A stretch of DNA of 64,000 bases from Neomicrococcus aestuarii (GTDB lineage Bacteria > Actinomycetota > Actinomycetes > Actinomycetales > Micrococcaceae), in assembly GCF_014201135.1 (NCBI RefSeq), contig NZ_JACHDR010000001.1, positions 2,728,001 to 2,792,000 of the forward strand. Reading direction: 5' to 3'. The translations under genes were made by a program, and so were the position numbers. The notes beneath the pieces were generated by a model, which worked only from the letters and a program-made list of their open reading frames with translations, searched no databases and was not told where the DNA came from. Positions 46,487 through 54,307 of this stretch are shown in pieces (within the stretch, counting starts at the first letter, position 1; every line of letters starts with the position of its first letter).

Positions 46487-46847
46487 GGTAAAAACGCCTC
46501 TATTCCTCGGATGTGGTGCAGCTGAAACGGATCCGTTCCACTCCGTGACCATGACTGTATGAGCAACGGTCTGTAGTGCAGAACGCAAGCGAGTTCAAGT
46601 CTAATGACTTCGTCAACCATTCCGCCAAGTCCAAGGGGGCGCGTCTCAGGTAACTCGTGGGAAATTCTGTAGAATATAGGAGCACCAGATGATCACCTCG
46701 AGAGTGATCTACAAAAAATGGCGAACAGTCGCCGGAAGGAACTACTGACACTTTGGAGTCCTCTAGACCCCGTTCATTTGTGTTCGTTGTCCATTTGTCC
46801 CAAGTCACCACTGGCTTGAGCGCACCTTGTGAAGGTGGTGTTCGCTC
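46487..46847. promoter_or_regulatory. divergent control region of kgd and the CNNM operon
   Basis: A 361-base gap without a gene. It contains a perfect 12-bp palindrome AACGGATCCGTT at 46526-46537, 40 bases before the kgd start, and an inverted repeat GATCAC-N7-GTGATC at 46691-46709. TAGAAT at 46670-46675 is a candidate minus-10 toward the CNNM genes. The palindromes could be operators; I cannot name their proteins. Confidence 0.4.
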
Positions 46848-48191
46848 GTGGAATGGCTTTATCTCTTCCTAGGATTTCTCCTAGTTCTGGGTACCGGCTT
46901 CTTCGTTGCGGTGGAATTTTCACTCCTCGCCGTGGACCAGGCTCAGGTACAGCGTTCTATAGACAATAAAGAGCGCGGCGCTGAGGCACTCATGAAGTGT
47001 CTGAAATCACTGTCGACTCAGCTCTCGTCTTGCCAGCTGGGCATCACCTTGACCACGCTGTTGACCGGTTACGTCATGGAACCTAGCGTCGGTCGCCTGC
47101 TGACGCCACTTCTGGAGGGCTGGGGCGTAGGTCCCGCGTCAGCTGCCATCTCCCTGACCATCTCTATGGTCTTGGCGACGTTGTTCTCGATGGTTCTTGG
47201 CGAACTCATTCCTAAGAACCTTGCGATCGCTGCCGGACTGCCGCTGGGCCGCATGCTGGCCCGCCCTCAGCTGATCTTCACGGCCGTGTTCCGCCCCTTC
47301 ATCTTTGTGTTGAACGGATTCTCTAACAGCGTCCTGAACCTTTTTGGCATGGAAGCGAAGGAAGAGATCTCCGGCGCACGTACTCCGGAAGAGCTGAACT
47401 CTTTGCTCCGCCGCTCGGCCGAGCTGGGAACGCTGGACCGAGACACCGCTCGATTCCTCTCTCGCACGTTGGTCTTTTCTGACCGCACCGCTGCCGATGT
47501 CATGACCCCGCGAATCCGCATGGAAACCGTGCATCAAGACGCTCCGCTGGACGAAGTGATCGAGCTGTCCCGTCGCACCGGCTACTCGCGCTTTCCCGTG
47601 ATCGGTGATTCGCCGGATGACATTCTGGGCGTGTGCCACGTCAAAAAAGCTGTGGCAGTTCCGCGCAAGAAGCGCGATGGACTGGTTGCCGGCACTATCA
47701 AGAGCGATGTCATCTCCGTGCCGGAAACCGTGCACTTGGATGATCTGATTACCGAACTTCGCGAAGCAAACCTTCAGATGGCTGTCGTGCTGGACGAATA
47801 CGGTGGCACCGCCGGCGTGGTAACGCTCGAGGATCTTGTCGAAGAAATTGTGGGCGAAGTGACGGACGAGCATGACCCGGTCAAACCCGGCGTCCTGCAG
47901 TCCGCCTCCGGCCAGTGGTATTTCCCGGCGATCATGCGCCCTGATGAAGTCAACGAGCAAGTGCCAGGCCTCAAAATTCCTGAGGACGGTTCCTATGAAA
48001 CCGTGGGCGGCTTCGTGATGGCGGAGCTGGGCCGGATTCCTGCCGAAGGTGACCAAGTCACGTTCGAAGGCGGCGGCCTGACGGTGGTCCGGATGGACGG
48101 GCGCCGCGTTGATCGCGTGCGCTTCGTTCCCGAATTTGAGGACGACGACGCTGCACCTGCGGAAGCGCTGAGCGAGGGGAGTACCCGATGA
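46848..48191 (+). CDS. CNNM/CBS-domain transporter-associated membrane protein (HlyC/CorC type), first
   Basis: A 447-residue protein of the CNNM (DUF21) family linked to magnesium or sodium-coupled divalent-cation efflux. Domains: DUF21 with four hydrophobic segments (about residues 2-170; LGTGFFVAVEFSLLAVDQAQVQ and LGELIPKNLAI), two CBS motifs (about 205-330; FSDRTAADVMTPR, FPVIGDSPDDILGV, VVLDEYGGTAGVVTLEDLVEEIVGE) and a C-terminal CorC_HlyC domain (GYETVGGF-like SYETVGGFVMAELG). The acidic tail EFEDDDAAPAEAL contains a weaker relative of the dispersed DNA word. GTG start with GAAGGTGG about ten bases upstream. It overlaps the next gene by four bases (ATGA). Confidence 0.9.
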   Translation: MEWLYLFLGFLLVLGTGFFVAVEFSLLAVDQAQVQRSIDNKERGAEALMKCLKSLSTQLSSCQLGITLTTLLTGYVMEPSVGRLLTPLLEGWGVGPASAAISLTISMVLATLFSMVLGELIPKNLAIAAGLPLGRMLARPQLIFTAVFRPFIFVLNGFSNSVLNLFGMEAKEEISGARTPEELNSLLRRSAELGTLDRDTARFLSRTLVFSDRTAADVMTPRIRMETVHQDAPLDEVIELSRRTGYSRFPVIGDSPDDILGVCHVKKAVAVPRKKRDGLVAGTIKSDVISVPETVHLDDLITELREANLQMAVVLDEYGGTAGVVTLEDLVEEIVGEVTDEHDPVKPGVLQSASGQWYFPAIMRPDEVNEQVPGLKIPEDGSYETVGGFVMAELGRIPAEGDQVTFEGGGLTVVRMDGRRVDRVRFVPEFEDDDAAPAEALSEGSTR

Positions 48192-49282
48192 GCGACTGGA
48201 TGGGTATTGCCTGGCTTGTAGTCCTGTTGATGGCCAACGCGTTCTTCGTGGCCGGCGAGTTTGCCGTCATGTCAGCACGCCGCAGTCAGATTGAACCGCT
48301 CGCGGAGACCGGTAACAAGCGCGCGCTCAACGCGCTCAAGGCCATGGAGAACGTCTCCATCATGCTGGCCATTTGCCAGTTGGGCATCACGGTCTGTTCG
48401 TTGTTGATCTTGAACGTTGCCGAACCGGCGATTCACCACTTGTTCGCGGTCCCTCTTGAGGCGCTCGGCATACCCGAGCCGATCTCAGACACTGTGGCGT
48501 TCTTGCTCGCGCTCTTGATCGTGACCTTCTTGCACGTGACCTTTGGCGAAATGGTTCCTAAGAACATGGCGGTGTCCGTTGCGGACAAGGCCGTTCTGCT
48601 CTTGGCGACGCCGCTGCTGTGGCTTTCTAAGATCACCAAGCCAATCGTCTTCTCGCTGAACTGGATCGCTAACCATGCTTTGCGCCTGATGGGTGTGGAG
48701 CCCAAGGACGAGGTCACCTCGAGTTACACGATCGAAGAAGTGCAATCAATCGTGGAGGAATCCACGAAGCACGGCACGCTGGATGATGATGCGGGAATTC
48801 TTTCGAGCGCACTGGAGTTCTCTGACTACACGGTGGAGAACATCATGGTGAAGCTCGAAGAATTGGTGACCCTACCGGCTGACACCACACCTAAGAGCTT
48901 CGAAAAGGCCGTGGGACGTACCGGCTTCTCGCGCTTCGTCATGTTGGATGAGGACGAGGCTTACGCGGGTTACCTGCACCTTAAGGATGTCTTGGCTATT
49001 CCTGATTCGCTCTATGGCGAACCGATCTCCGTGACGCGCTTGCGATCCATGGCGAACCTCAAGGCCACGGCGGAAATTGAGGATGCGCTTGCTGTCATGC
49101 AGCGCACGGGCTCGCACGTGGCTCGCGTGTTGGATGAGGGTAACTCGACCATCGGCATTCTCTTCTTTGAAGATGTTCTGGAGCAGTTGGTGGGTGAGAT
49201 TCACGATGCCACCCAGCAACAGGGCTATCGTCGTCGTAATCTCCTGGATGAAGAGGACAGCGAAAGCCGCGCCTCCCGCTAA
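48188..49282 (+). CDS. CNNM/CBS-domain transporter-associated membrane protein, second
   Basis: A 364-residue partner of the preceding protein, with DUF21 (ANAFFVAGEFAVMSARRSQIEPLAE, VTFGEMVPKNMAVSVADKA) and a CBS pair (FSDYTVENIMVK, ARVLDEGNSTIGILFFEDVLEQLVGEI) but no C-terminal CorC domain. Two adjacent, overlapping CNNM genes of different length are common in actinomycetes and suggest a heteromeric complex. The protein ends in a charged tail YRRRNLLDEEDSESRASR. The stop is followed within three bases by a candidate metal-regulator operator. Confidence 0.9.
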   Translation: MSDWMGIAWLVVLLMANAFFVAGEFAVMSARRSQIEPLAETGNKRALNALKAMENVSIMLAICQLGITVCSLLILNVAEPAIHHLFAVPLEALGIPEPISDTVAFLLALLIVTFLHVTFGEMVPKNMAVSVADKAVLLLATPLLWLSKITKPIVFSLNWIANHALRLMGVEPKDEVTSSYTIEEVQSIVEESTKHGTLDDDAGILSSALEFSDYTVENIMVKLEELVTLPADTTPKSFEKAVGRTGFSRFVMLDEDEAYAGYLHLKDVLAIPDSLYGEPISVTRLRSMANLKATAEIEDALAVMQRTGSHVARVLDEGNSTIGILFFEDVLEQLVGEIHDATQQQGYRRRNLLDEEDSESRASR

Positions 49283-49284
49283 AT

Positions 49285-49303
49285 GCAAATCGTTCGCATT
49301 TGC
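49285..49303 (+). promoter_or_regulatory. candidate Zur/Fur-type operator upstream of znuACB
   Basis: GCAAAT-CGTTCGC-ATTTGC, a 19-bp inverted repeat 107 bases before the znuA start. Size and AT-rich arms resemble Fur-family boxes, and a zur-type gene lies at the end of the operon. It does not match the best-known actinobacterial Zur consensus closely. Confidence 0.4.
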
Positions 49304-49312
49304 GATACGCTA

Positions 49313-49350
49313 GAGAGTACGACGACGCAACCATGCGGCGTCGTACTCTC
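49313..49350 (+). terminator. strong hairpin between CNNM and znuA genes, built from inverted copies of the dispersed word
   Basis: GAGAGTACGACG (49313-49324) pairs with CGTCGTACTCTC (49339-49350), 12 bp, extended by CGCA/TGCG around loop ACCA. The left arm holds a 12/14 copy of the dispersed word (49319-49332). No T run follows; it may terminate the CNNM operon or lie in the znuA leader. Confidence 0.7.
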
Positions 49351-49409
49351 TGTTTAGCAGTATTCTCAACTTTTATGTCCGCGGCCCTGCCGCTTAGAAA
49401 GGTCCCTTC

Positions 49410-50411
49410 GTGATCTTCCAACCCTCCACCCCGCTCAAGCGCCGTGCCCTCATGGCTCTGGCCCTTCCCGCCGCCATGATGTTGGCAGCGTGTGGTGAGA
49501 GCAGCACCGCCACCTCCAGCGCGGGTGCTGCTGACGCCGGGATCTTCGTGGTGGCCTCCACCAATGTGTACGGAAACATCGCCGAGCAAATCGGCGGCGA
49601 GCACGTGAGTGTGGACTCCATCATCAATCGCGAGACCCAGGATCCTCACTCGTATGAGGCCACCGCTCAAGATCGGTTGACCGTCTCTAAAGCCAGCTTG
49701 GTGATCGCCAACGGTGGCGGGTATGACGATTATCTGGATCAGCTCGTGGCGAGCGATTCAACCCCGGTACTGCACGCCGTGGACTTCGCCGATTCGCCCG
49801 CGGAGACTGACGTCGCTGAGAGCTCCGCATCAGCAACCACAGAGCTTGCCAGCGAAGATGCGCACGACGGTCACGATCACTCGGGTAGCGGTAACGAGCA
49901 TGTCTGGTATGACCTGCACACCATGGAAGCGCTCGCAGAAGGCATCAAGGATCAGCTTGTCACAGCGGATCCTGACAATGCGGACAGCTACGAGGCCAAC
50001 ACCAAGACGTTCGTGGCGTCCCTCGAAGCACTCACCGAACGCACCCACGCGCTCGCAGAAAAGAACGCCGGTAAGAAGTTCGCCATGACGGAGCCAGTTC
50101 CGTATTACTTGCTTGCGGAGACGGGCTTCGCAGACGCTACGCCAGAGGGCTTCACTTCCGCCATCGAAGCGGGAAATGACGTCCCAGCGCTCGTAGCCCT
50201 GGAGATGGAAGACGCGCTCAAGGCAAAGACCTTCGCGTTCCTCGCGTTCAATCCGCAAACCTCCACGCCGCAAACCGATTCCATTCGCGGGACCGCCGAA
50301 GATAACGGCATACCAGTGCTAGATTTTCTGGAGCTCTTGCCAGAAGGCAAGAACTTCCAGGAATGGATGAGCGAGAACATTTCTAGCATCGAGGGCGTCA
50401 GTGCCAAGTAG
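49410..50411 (+). CDS. znuA: zinc ABC transporter substrate-binding lipoprotein
   Basis: A 333-residue cluster A-I binding protein. Lipoprotein signal with basic LKRRALMALALPAAMMLAAC (lipobox Cys28), first lobe with DPHSYE (His80), a histidine-rich mobile loop EDAHDGHDHSGSGNEH (His152, 155, 157) leading to NEHVWYDL (His164), and the second lobe. The His-rich loop marks zinc-type proteins. The equivalent of the third ligand region reads TEPVPYYLLAETGF. GTG 49410 is preceded by GAAAGG. znuC overlaps by 11 bases. Confidence 0.92.
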   Translation: MIFQPSTPLKRRALMALALPAAMMLAACGESSTATSSAGAADAGIFVVASTNVYGNIAEQIGGEHVSVDSIINRETQDPHSYEATAQDRLTVSKASLVIANGGGYDDYLDQLVASDSTPVLHAVDFADSPAETDVAESSASATTELASEDAHDGHDHSGSGNEHVWYDLHTMEALAEGIKDQLVTADPDNADSYEANTKTFVASLEALTERTHALAEKNAGKKFAMTEPVPYYLLAETGFADATPEGFTSAIEAGNDVPALVALEMEDALKAKTFAFLAFNPQTSTPQTDSIRGTAEDNGIPVLDFLELLPEGKNFQEWMSENISSIEGVSAK

Positions 50412-51249
50412 TAACAGTGAACCGGCAGGCCAGATCCAGGCTGCGGAAAAGCGCCAACCTGCCATCGAGCTTCAAGACGCGTGCTTGAGCTTTGGTGAGC
50501 GCACCCTCTGGGACAACCTGAGCTTCTCCGTGATGCCCGGCGAATTTGTGGCCGTACTCGGACCGAACGGTTGCGGAAAAACCACCCTGCTGCGGGTGCT
50601 CTTGGGCCTCCAAGAACTCGATCGCGGTACGGTCCGCGTTGCAGGTCAGTCCGCGCGCCGCGGAAATCGGGAAGTGGGCTACATTCCCCAGCAGAAGATG
50701 CTTCCCGAAAACACGCCGTTGCGCGGCCGTGACCTAGTGGCGCTTGGCGTCCAAGGCCACCGCTGGGGTCCGGGCCTACCGTCCCGCAAGACGAAGGCCC
50801 GCGTCAACGAGCTCATTTCGCGAGTGAAAGCGGAGAGCTTCGCTGACCGACCCGTGGGGCTTCTCTCGGGCGGAGAACAGCAGCGCCTTCGCGCGGTGCA
50901 AGCCGTGGCTGGCAAGCCGCGCGTGCTGTTGTGCGACGAACCGTTGCTCTCCCTGGACTTGAACCATCAGCGCGCCGTTTCTTCGTTGATCCATCAGCAA
51001 ACTGTTGATCAGGACTCGGCGGTGCTGTTCGTGACGCACGAAATCAACCCCGTGCTGCCGTTCGTGGACAAAGTGCTGTTCTTGGCCGGTGGGCGCTTCA
51101 ACATGGGTCACCCTGACGAGGTGCTGACGTCCGAAGTGCTCTCTGACCTCTACGGATCTCACATTGATGTTTTGCGTTCCAAGAACCGCGTCGCCATTGT
51201 TGGCTTGCCGGACGGGATTGCTCACAACCACCAAGAAGGGACGTTCTAA
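50401..51249 (+). CDS. znuC: zinc ABC transporter ATP-binding protein
   Basis: A 282-residue ATPase: Walker A GPNGCGKTTLLRVLLG (about residues 57-72), YIPQQKMLPENTPLRGRDLVALG, signature [16 protein letters not shown], Walker B VLLCDEPLLSLD and switch His in VTHEINPVL. The signature LSGGEQQR is complete. The C-terminal end NHQEGTF follows a charged stretch. It starts within the end of znuA, and znuB starts two bases after its stop, so all three are one transcription and translation unit. Confidence 0.94.
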   Translation: MPSSNSEPAGQIQAAEKRQPAIELQDACLSFGERTLWDNLSFSVMPGEFVAVLGPNGCGKTTLLRVLLGLQELDRGTVRVAGQSARRGNREVGYIPQQKMLPENTPLRGRDLVALGVQGHRWGPGLPSRKTKARVNELISRVKAESFADRPVGLLSGGEQQRLRAVQAVAGKPRVLLCDEPLLSLDLNHQRAVSSLIHQQTVDQDSAVLFVTHEINPVLPFVDKVLFLAGGRFNMGHPDEVLTSEVLSDLYGSHIDVLRSKNRVAIVGLPDGIAHNHQEGTF

Positions 51250-51251
51250 GC

Positions 51252-52154
51252 GTGGACTTCAGTGATATTTGGAGCACCATTTTCTCTTTCGAGAACTACC
51301 GGGAGCTTTTGCCGCTCGTGACAAACTCGCTCATCGCGGGTGCCATCCTTGGCGTGGTGGGCGGCTTGATTGGCGTCTTTGTGATGACTCGCGATATGGC
51401 CTTCGCGGTGCACGGCATCGCGGAGCTCAGCTTCGCGGGAGCGGCCTTTGCGCTGCTCATTGGTGCGAACGTCGTGTGGGGCTCCGTGGTGGGATCGCTG
51501 ATCGCCGCCGTGGTGCTCGGCGCGCTGGGATCTCAAGCCAGCGATCGCAACGCCGTCACCGGTGTCATCATGCCGTTCGGATTAGGACTTGGAATCTTGT
51601 TCTTGTCCTTGTATGAGGGACGTAGCGCCAACAAGTTCGGCCTGCTCACAGGTCAGATTGTCTCCGTGGATACCGTGCAGCTGGAGCTGCTGATGTGGGG
51701 CGCAATCGTGGTGATTGCCGCGCTCATCGTGATGTGGCGACCGCTCATGTTTGCCTCCGTGGATCCCACGGTGGCAATGGCCAAGGGCGTACCGGTTCGC
51801 GGGTTGTCCATCGCGTTCATGGTGGTGTTGGGCCTTGCCGTAGCGCTGTCCATCCAAGTGGTGGGCTCACTACTGGTGCTCGCCCTCTTGATCACGCCGG
51901 CGGCTGCCGCACTTCTGGTGTCCTCGCGTCCACCGGTGGTGATGGCGTTGAGCGTGGTATTCGCGATGGCAAGCGTGGTGGGTGGCATTCTGTTGTCCCT
52001 TGCGGGCCGCTTGCCGATTAGCCCCTACGTGACCACGTTGAGCTTCCTGATTTACGCGATCTGCCGCACCTACAATTGGGTACGACGACGCAACTACCGT
52101 GCGCGGGCACGCGCGGAACACTCCGCGCACAATCCCGAAATTTCTACCACGTGA
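51252..52154 (+). CDS. znuB: zinc ABC transporter permease
   Basis: A 300-residue ABC-3 membrane permease with about eight hydrophobic segments. VFVMTRDMAFAVHGIAELSFAGAAFALLIG is the family's first conserved loop, TGQIVSVDTVQLELLMWGAIVV and QVVGSLLVLALLITPAAAALL follow. The short cytosolic tail from residue 275 (VRRRNYRARARAEHS) contains a 13/14 copy of the dispersed DNA word. Its last 61 bases overlap, on the opposite strand, the end of the zur gene, so the two messages are complementary at their 3' ends. Confidence 0.93.
   Translation: MDFSDIWSTIFSFENYRELLPLVTNSLIAGAILGVVGGLIGVFVMTRDMAFAVHGIAELSFAGAAFALLIGANVVWGSVVGSLIAAVVLGALGSQASDRNAVTGVIMPFGLGLGILFLSLYEGRSANKFGLLTGQIVSVDTVQLELLMWGAIVVIAALIVMWRPLMFASVDPTVAMAKGVPVRGLSIAFMVVLGLAVALSIQVVGSLLVLALLITPAAAALLVSSRPPVVMALSVVFAMASVVGGILLSLAGRLPISPYVTTLSFLIYAICRTYNWVRRRNYRARARAEHSAHNPEISTT
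52082..52095 (+). repeat. dispersed 14-nt word, 13/14 copy
   Basis: ACGACGACGCAACT at the end of znuB, read as RRRN; the zur stop codon lies at its right edge (52094-52096). Confidence 0.6.
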
Positions 52155-52558
52155 GTGGCTTGAGTAAAGCCATGTTTCGCAGCTATTGAGGCCGCCCACT
52201 CTTCGACGTGGGGGGCCTCAATTTCTACCGTCTTGCCGCAACCGCGGCACAAGAGATGGTGATGGTGCTCGTCCATGTGGCACTGCCGGAAAATTGATTC
52301 GCCTTCTTGAGTGCGCACTACGTCCACGGTGCCTTCATCGGCCATGGACTGCAAAATGCGGTAGACCGTTGCTAGCGAGACTTTTTCGCCTCGATTCTGA
52401 AGCCACACAAAAAGCTCTTGAGCGCTCATAAAGTCCGGAACTTCACCCAACGCTGCTTCAACGGATCGGCGTTGCCTAGTATTGCGCACAGGAACGGAAC
52501 GGTTCTCAGCTGCGTTGGTGGCGGACGTCGGTTCGGTGGGAGCCTGCTCGGTGGACAT
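52094..52558 (-). CDS. zur: Fur-family transcriptional regulator, zinc type (Zur)
   Basis: A 154-residue Fur-fold repressor: winged helix with RNTRQRRSVEAALGEVPDFMSAQELFVWL and SLATVYRILQSMADEGTVDVV (about residues 25-80), then the metal-sensing half HMDEHHHHLLCRGCGKTVEI with the structural CxxC, and a second CxEC pair GLCAECSA near the end. The HHHHLLCRGCG form and the adjacency to znuACB favour Zur over Fur. It would repress zinc uptake when zinc is ample. An unusual 24-residue Thr/Ala/Glu-rich N-terminal tail precedes the DNA-binding domain. Confidence 0.9.
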   Translation of the reverse strand: MSTEQAPTEPTSATNAAENRSVPVRNTRQRRSVEAALGEVPDFMSAQELFVWLQNRGEKVSLATVYRILQSMADEGTVDVVRTQEGESIFRQCHMDEHHHHLLCRGCGKTVEIEAPHVEEWAASIAAKHGFTQATHVVEISGLCAECSARARAR

Positions 52559-52651
52559 ATTCCTCCTTGGACAAGAACCTCCATTTTACGTCGTTAATAT
52601 CCCGGCGCCGAAAGCGTGCTTCACCTTATGTCGGGGTCGTAGGCTGAAGCC

Positions 52652-53320
52652 ATGAAGCTCACCAAGTTTGGCCACTCTTGTGTTCGCCTGGAAAAGGACT
52701 TGAAGGTTCTGGTCCTTGATCCCGGGAGCGAAAGCGACGTCGATTCAGCTCTCAGCGGTGCGAACGCCGTCCTCATCACCCACGAACACGCTGATCACTT
52801 TGATGCCGCCCGCGTGATGCCATTGCTGGAAGCGAATCCTGGCGTCACGATCTACGCGCCGAAGACAGTCGCCGATGCGATCCGCGATCAAGCCTCAGCG
52901 TCCCTCGCCCAGCGGGTGAAAGTTCCGGCCGTTGGTGAGCCCTTCGACGTTGCCGGGTTCGGCATCGACGCTTTTGGTGGTCAGCACGCCGTCATTCACC
53001 CGCTGATTCCCGTGGTGGCAAACCTGGGGTACTTGATTGACGGGAAAGTTTTCCACCCCGGAGATTCCTTCACGGTGCCGGAGGCCGTTGCCACCTCCCA
53101 GCTTGAGGTGCTTCTGGTGCCATTTCAGGCTCCCTGGTCAAAGACCGCCGAAGTGTTGGACTTCGTGATCTCCGTGCGCCCGGCGCGTGCGTTTCCCATT
53201 CACGACGCCATGGTCAATGACCGAGGCCGTGCGGTGATCGAAAAACACTTGGCCTCTATCTCTGCTCGCTTCGGAACCTCGTACCAGAATCTTGAGAGCG
53301 GTGTGGGCGTTGAGCTCTGA
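52652..53320 (+). CDS. metallo-beta-lactamase-fold hydrolase (UlaG-like)
   Basis: A 222-residue MBL-fold protein of the short UlaG/L-ascorbate-lactonase-like group: MKLTKFGHSCVRLEK (conserved His8-Ser-Cys) at the N terminus, the metal motif THEHADHFD (His44, His46, Asp48, His49), GGQHAVIHP, and HPGDSFTVP plus FPIHDAM supplying later metal ligands. Substrate unknown. It is divergent from zur, with 93 bases between starts, and overlaps the next gene. Confidence 0.86.
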   Translation: MKLTKFGHSCVRLEKDLKVLVLDPGSESDVDSALSGANAVLITHEHADHFDAARVMPLLEANPGVTIYAPKTVADAIRDQASASLAQRVKVPAVGEPFDVAGFGIDAFGGQHAVIHPLIPVVANLGYLIDGKVFHPGDSFTVPEAVATSQLEVLLVPFQAPWSKTAEVLDFVISVRPARAFPIHDAMVNDRGRAVIEKHLASISARFGTSYQNLESGVGVEL

Positions 53321-54266
53321 GAACAACTCTAAAATCATTATTTCCAAGAACAGCGTTGAGAACAGCGCCGACGTGCGCCCTCAGCCGGCTCTCATGGATA
53401 CCCACGAGCTTGCAGCTCGACTAGACCGCGGGGATCGCGTGGTCCTGATAGATGTGCGCTGGTCCTTAGCGGCATCACTCGCCAAGACTGAAGAGTCGAC
53501 TACGCCGGTGGGCTTCGAGGACTACCAGTCTGGTCACCTGCCGGGCGCGCTCTTTGTGGATCTCGAGACCGAACTCGCGGCTCCGCCCACCCGCGAAGAT
53601 GGCCGCCACCCTTTGCCGTCCCACGAGGCATTCCAAGAGACGGTGCGATCACTGGGTATTGAACAAGATGACCTCGTGGTGGTCTATGACTCGGTCGCAG
53701 GAATGTCTGCAGCGCGGGCGTGGTGGCTTCTGAGCAACGCAGGAATTCGTTGCTCGGTCTTGGACGGTGGGCTCAATGCCTGGGTCAGCGCAGGGGGAGC
53801 CCTCGAAACCGGAAATGTCCCGCGGCCGCAACCCAGCGTCGTCGTACTCCCGTGGAATCTTAAGCCCATAGTGAAGCATCAGGACGTCGCCTCCTTCGCC
53901 CAATTCGGGTCACTTCTGGACGCGCGAGCGGGGGAGCGCTACCGCGGTGAGACCGAACCGATCGACCCTCGTGCCGGACACATCCGCGGTGCTATCAGTG
54001 CGCCGACCAGCGAGAACGTCACCGCAGAAGGGTATTTCAAGTCCACCGAAGCACTGCAAGCGCGCTTTGCGCCGCTGTTTACAGAAGGGAATGAGAAGGA
54101 TCGTCCGGTCGCCGCGTACTGCGGATCCGGAATTACCGCGTCGCACCAAATTCTGGCGCTCGAGGTGGCCGGAATCGAGGCGGCACTCTATCCGGGTTCG
54201 TGGTCACAATGGTCCGCTGACGAGCACCTCCCCGTGGCTACCGGAAACGAACGAACACTAGATTAG
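53292..54266 (+). CDS. sulfurtransferase (two rhodanese domains)
   Basis: A 3-mercaptopyruvate or thiosulfate sulfurtransferase with tandem rhodanese domains. First domain: VVLIDVRWSLAAS ... FEDYQSGHLPGALFVDLETELA and VVVYDSVAGMSAARAWWLLSNAG (inactive type; Asp instead of Cys). Second domain: SLLDARAGERYRGETEPIDPRAGHIRGA, active-site Cys in VAAYCGSGITASH, then LYPGSWSQW. CGSGITA favours the mercaptopyruvate type. The start is uncertain: the listed TTG overlaps the previous gene by 29 bases, and ATG 53394 or GTG 53373 are alternatives matching the start of the first domain. Confidence 0.87.
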   Translation: MRAVWALSSENNSKIIISKNSVENSADVRPQPALMDTHELAARLDRGDRVVLIDVRWSLAASLAKTEESTTPVGFEDYQSGHLPGALFVDLETELAAPPTREDGRHPLPSHEAFQETVRSLGIEQDDLVVVYDSVAGMSAARAWWLLSNAGIRCSVLDGGLNAWVSAGGALETGNVPRPQPSVVVLPWNLKPIVKHQDVASFAQFGSLLDARAGERYRGETEPIDPRAGHIRGAISAPTSENVTAEGYFKSTEALQARFAPLFTEGNEKDRPVAAYCGSGITASHQILALEVAGIEAALYPGSWSQWSADEHLPVATGNERTLD

Positions 54267-54307
54267 GCGGCCTGCTCGCGGCAGTTGAGAAGTGGTACTT
54301 TCGAGGT

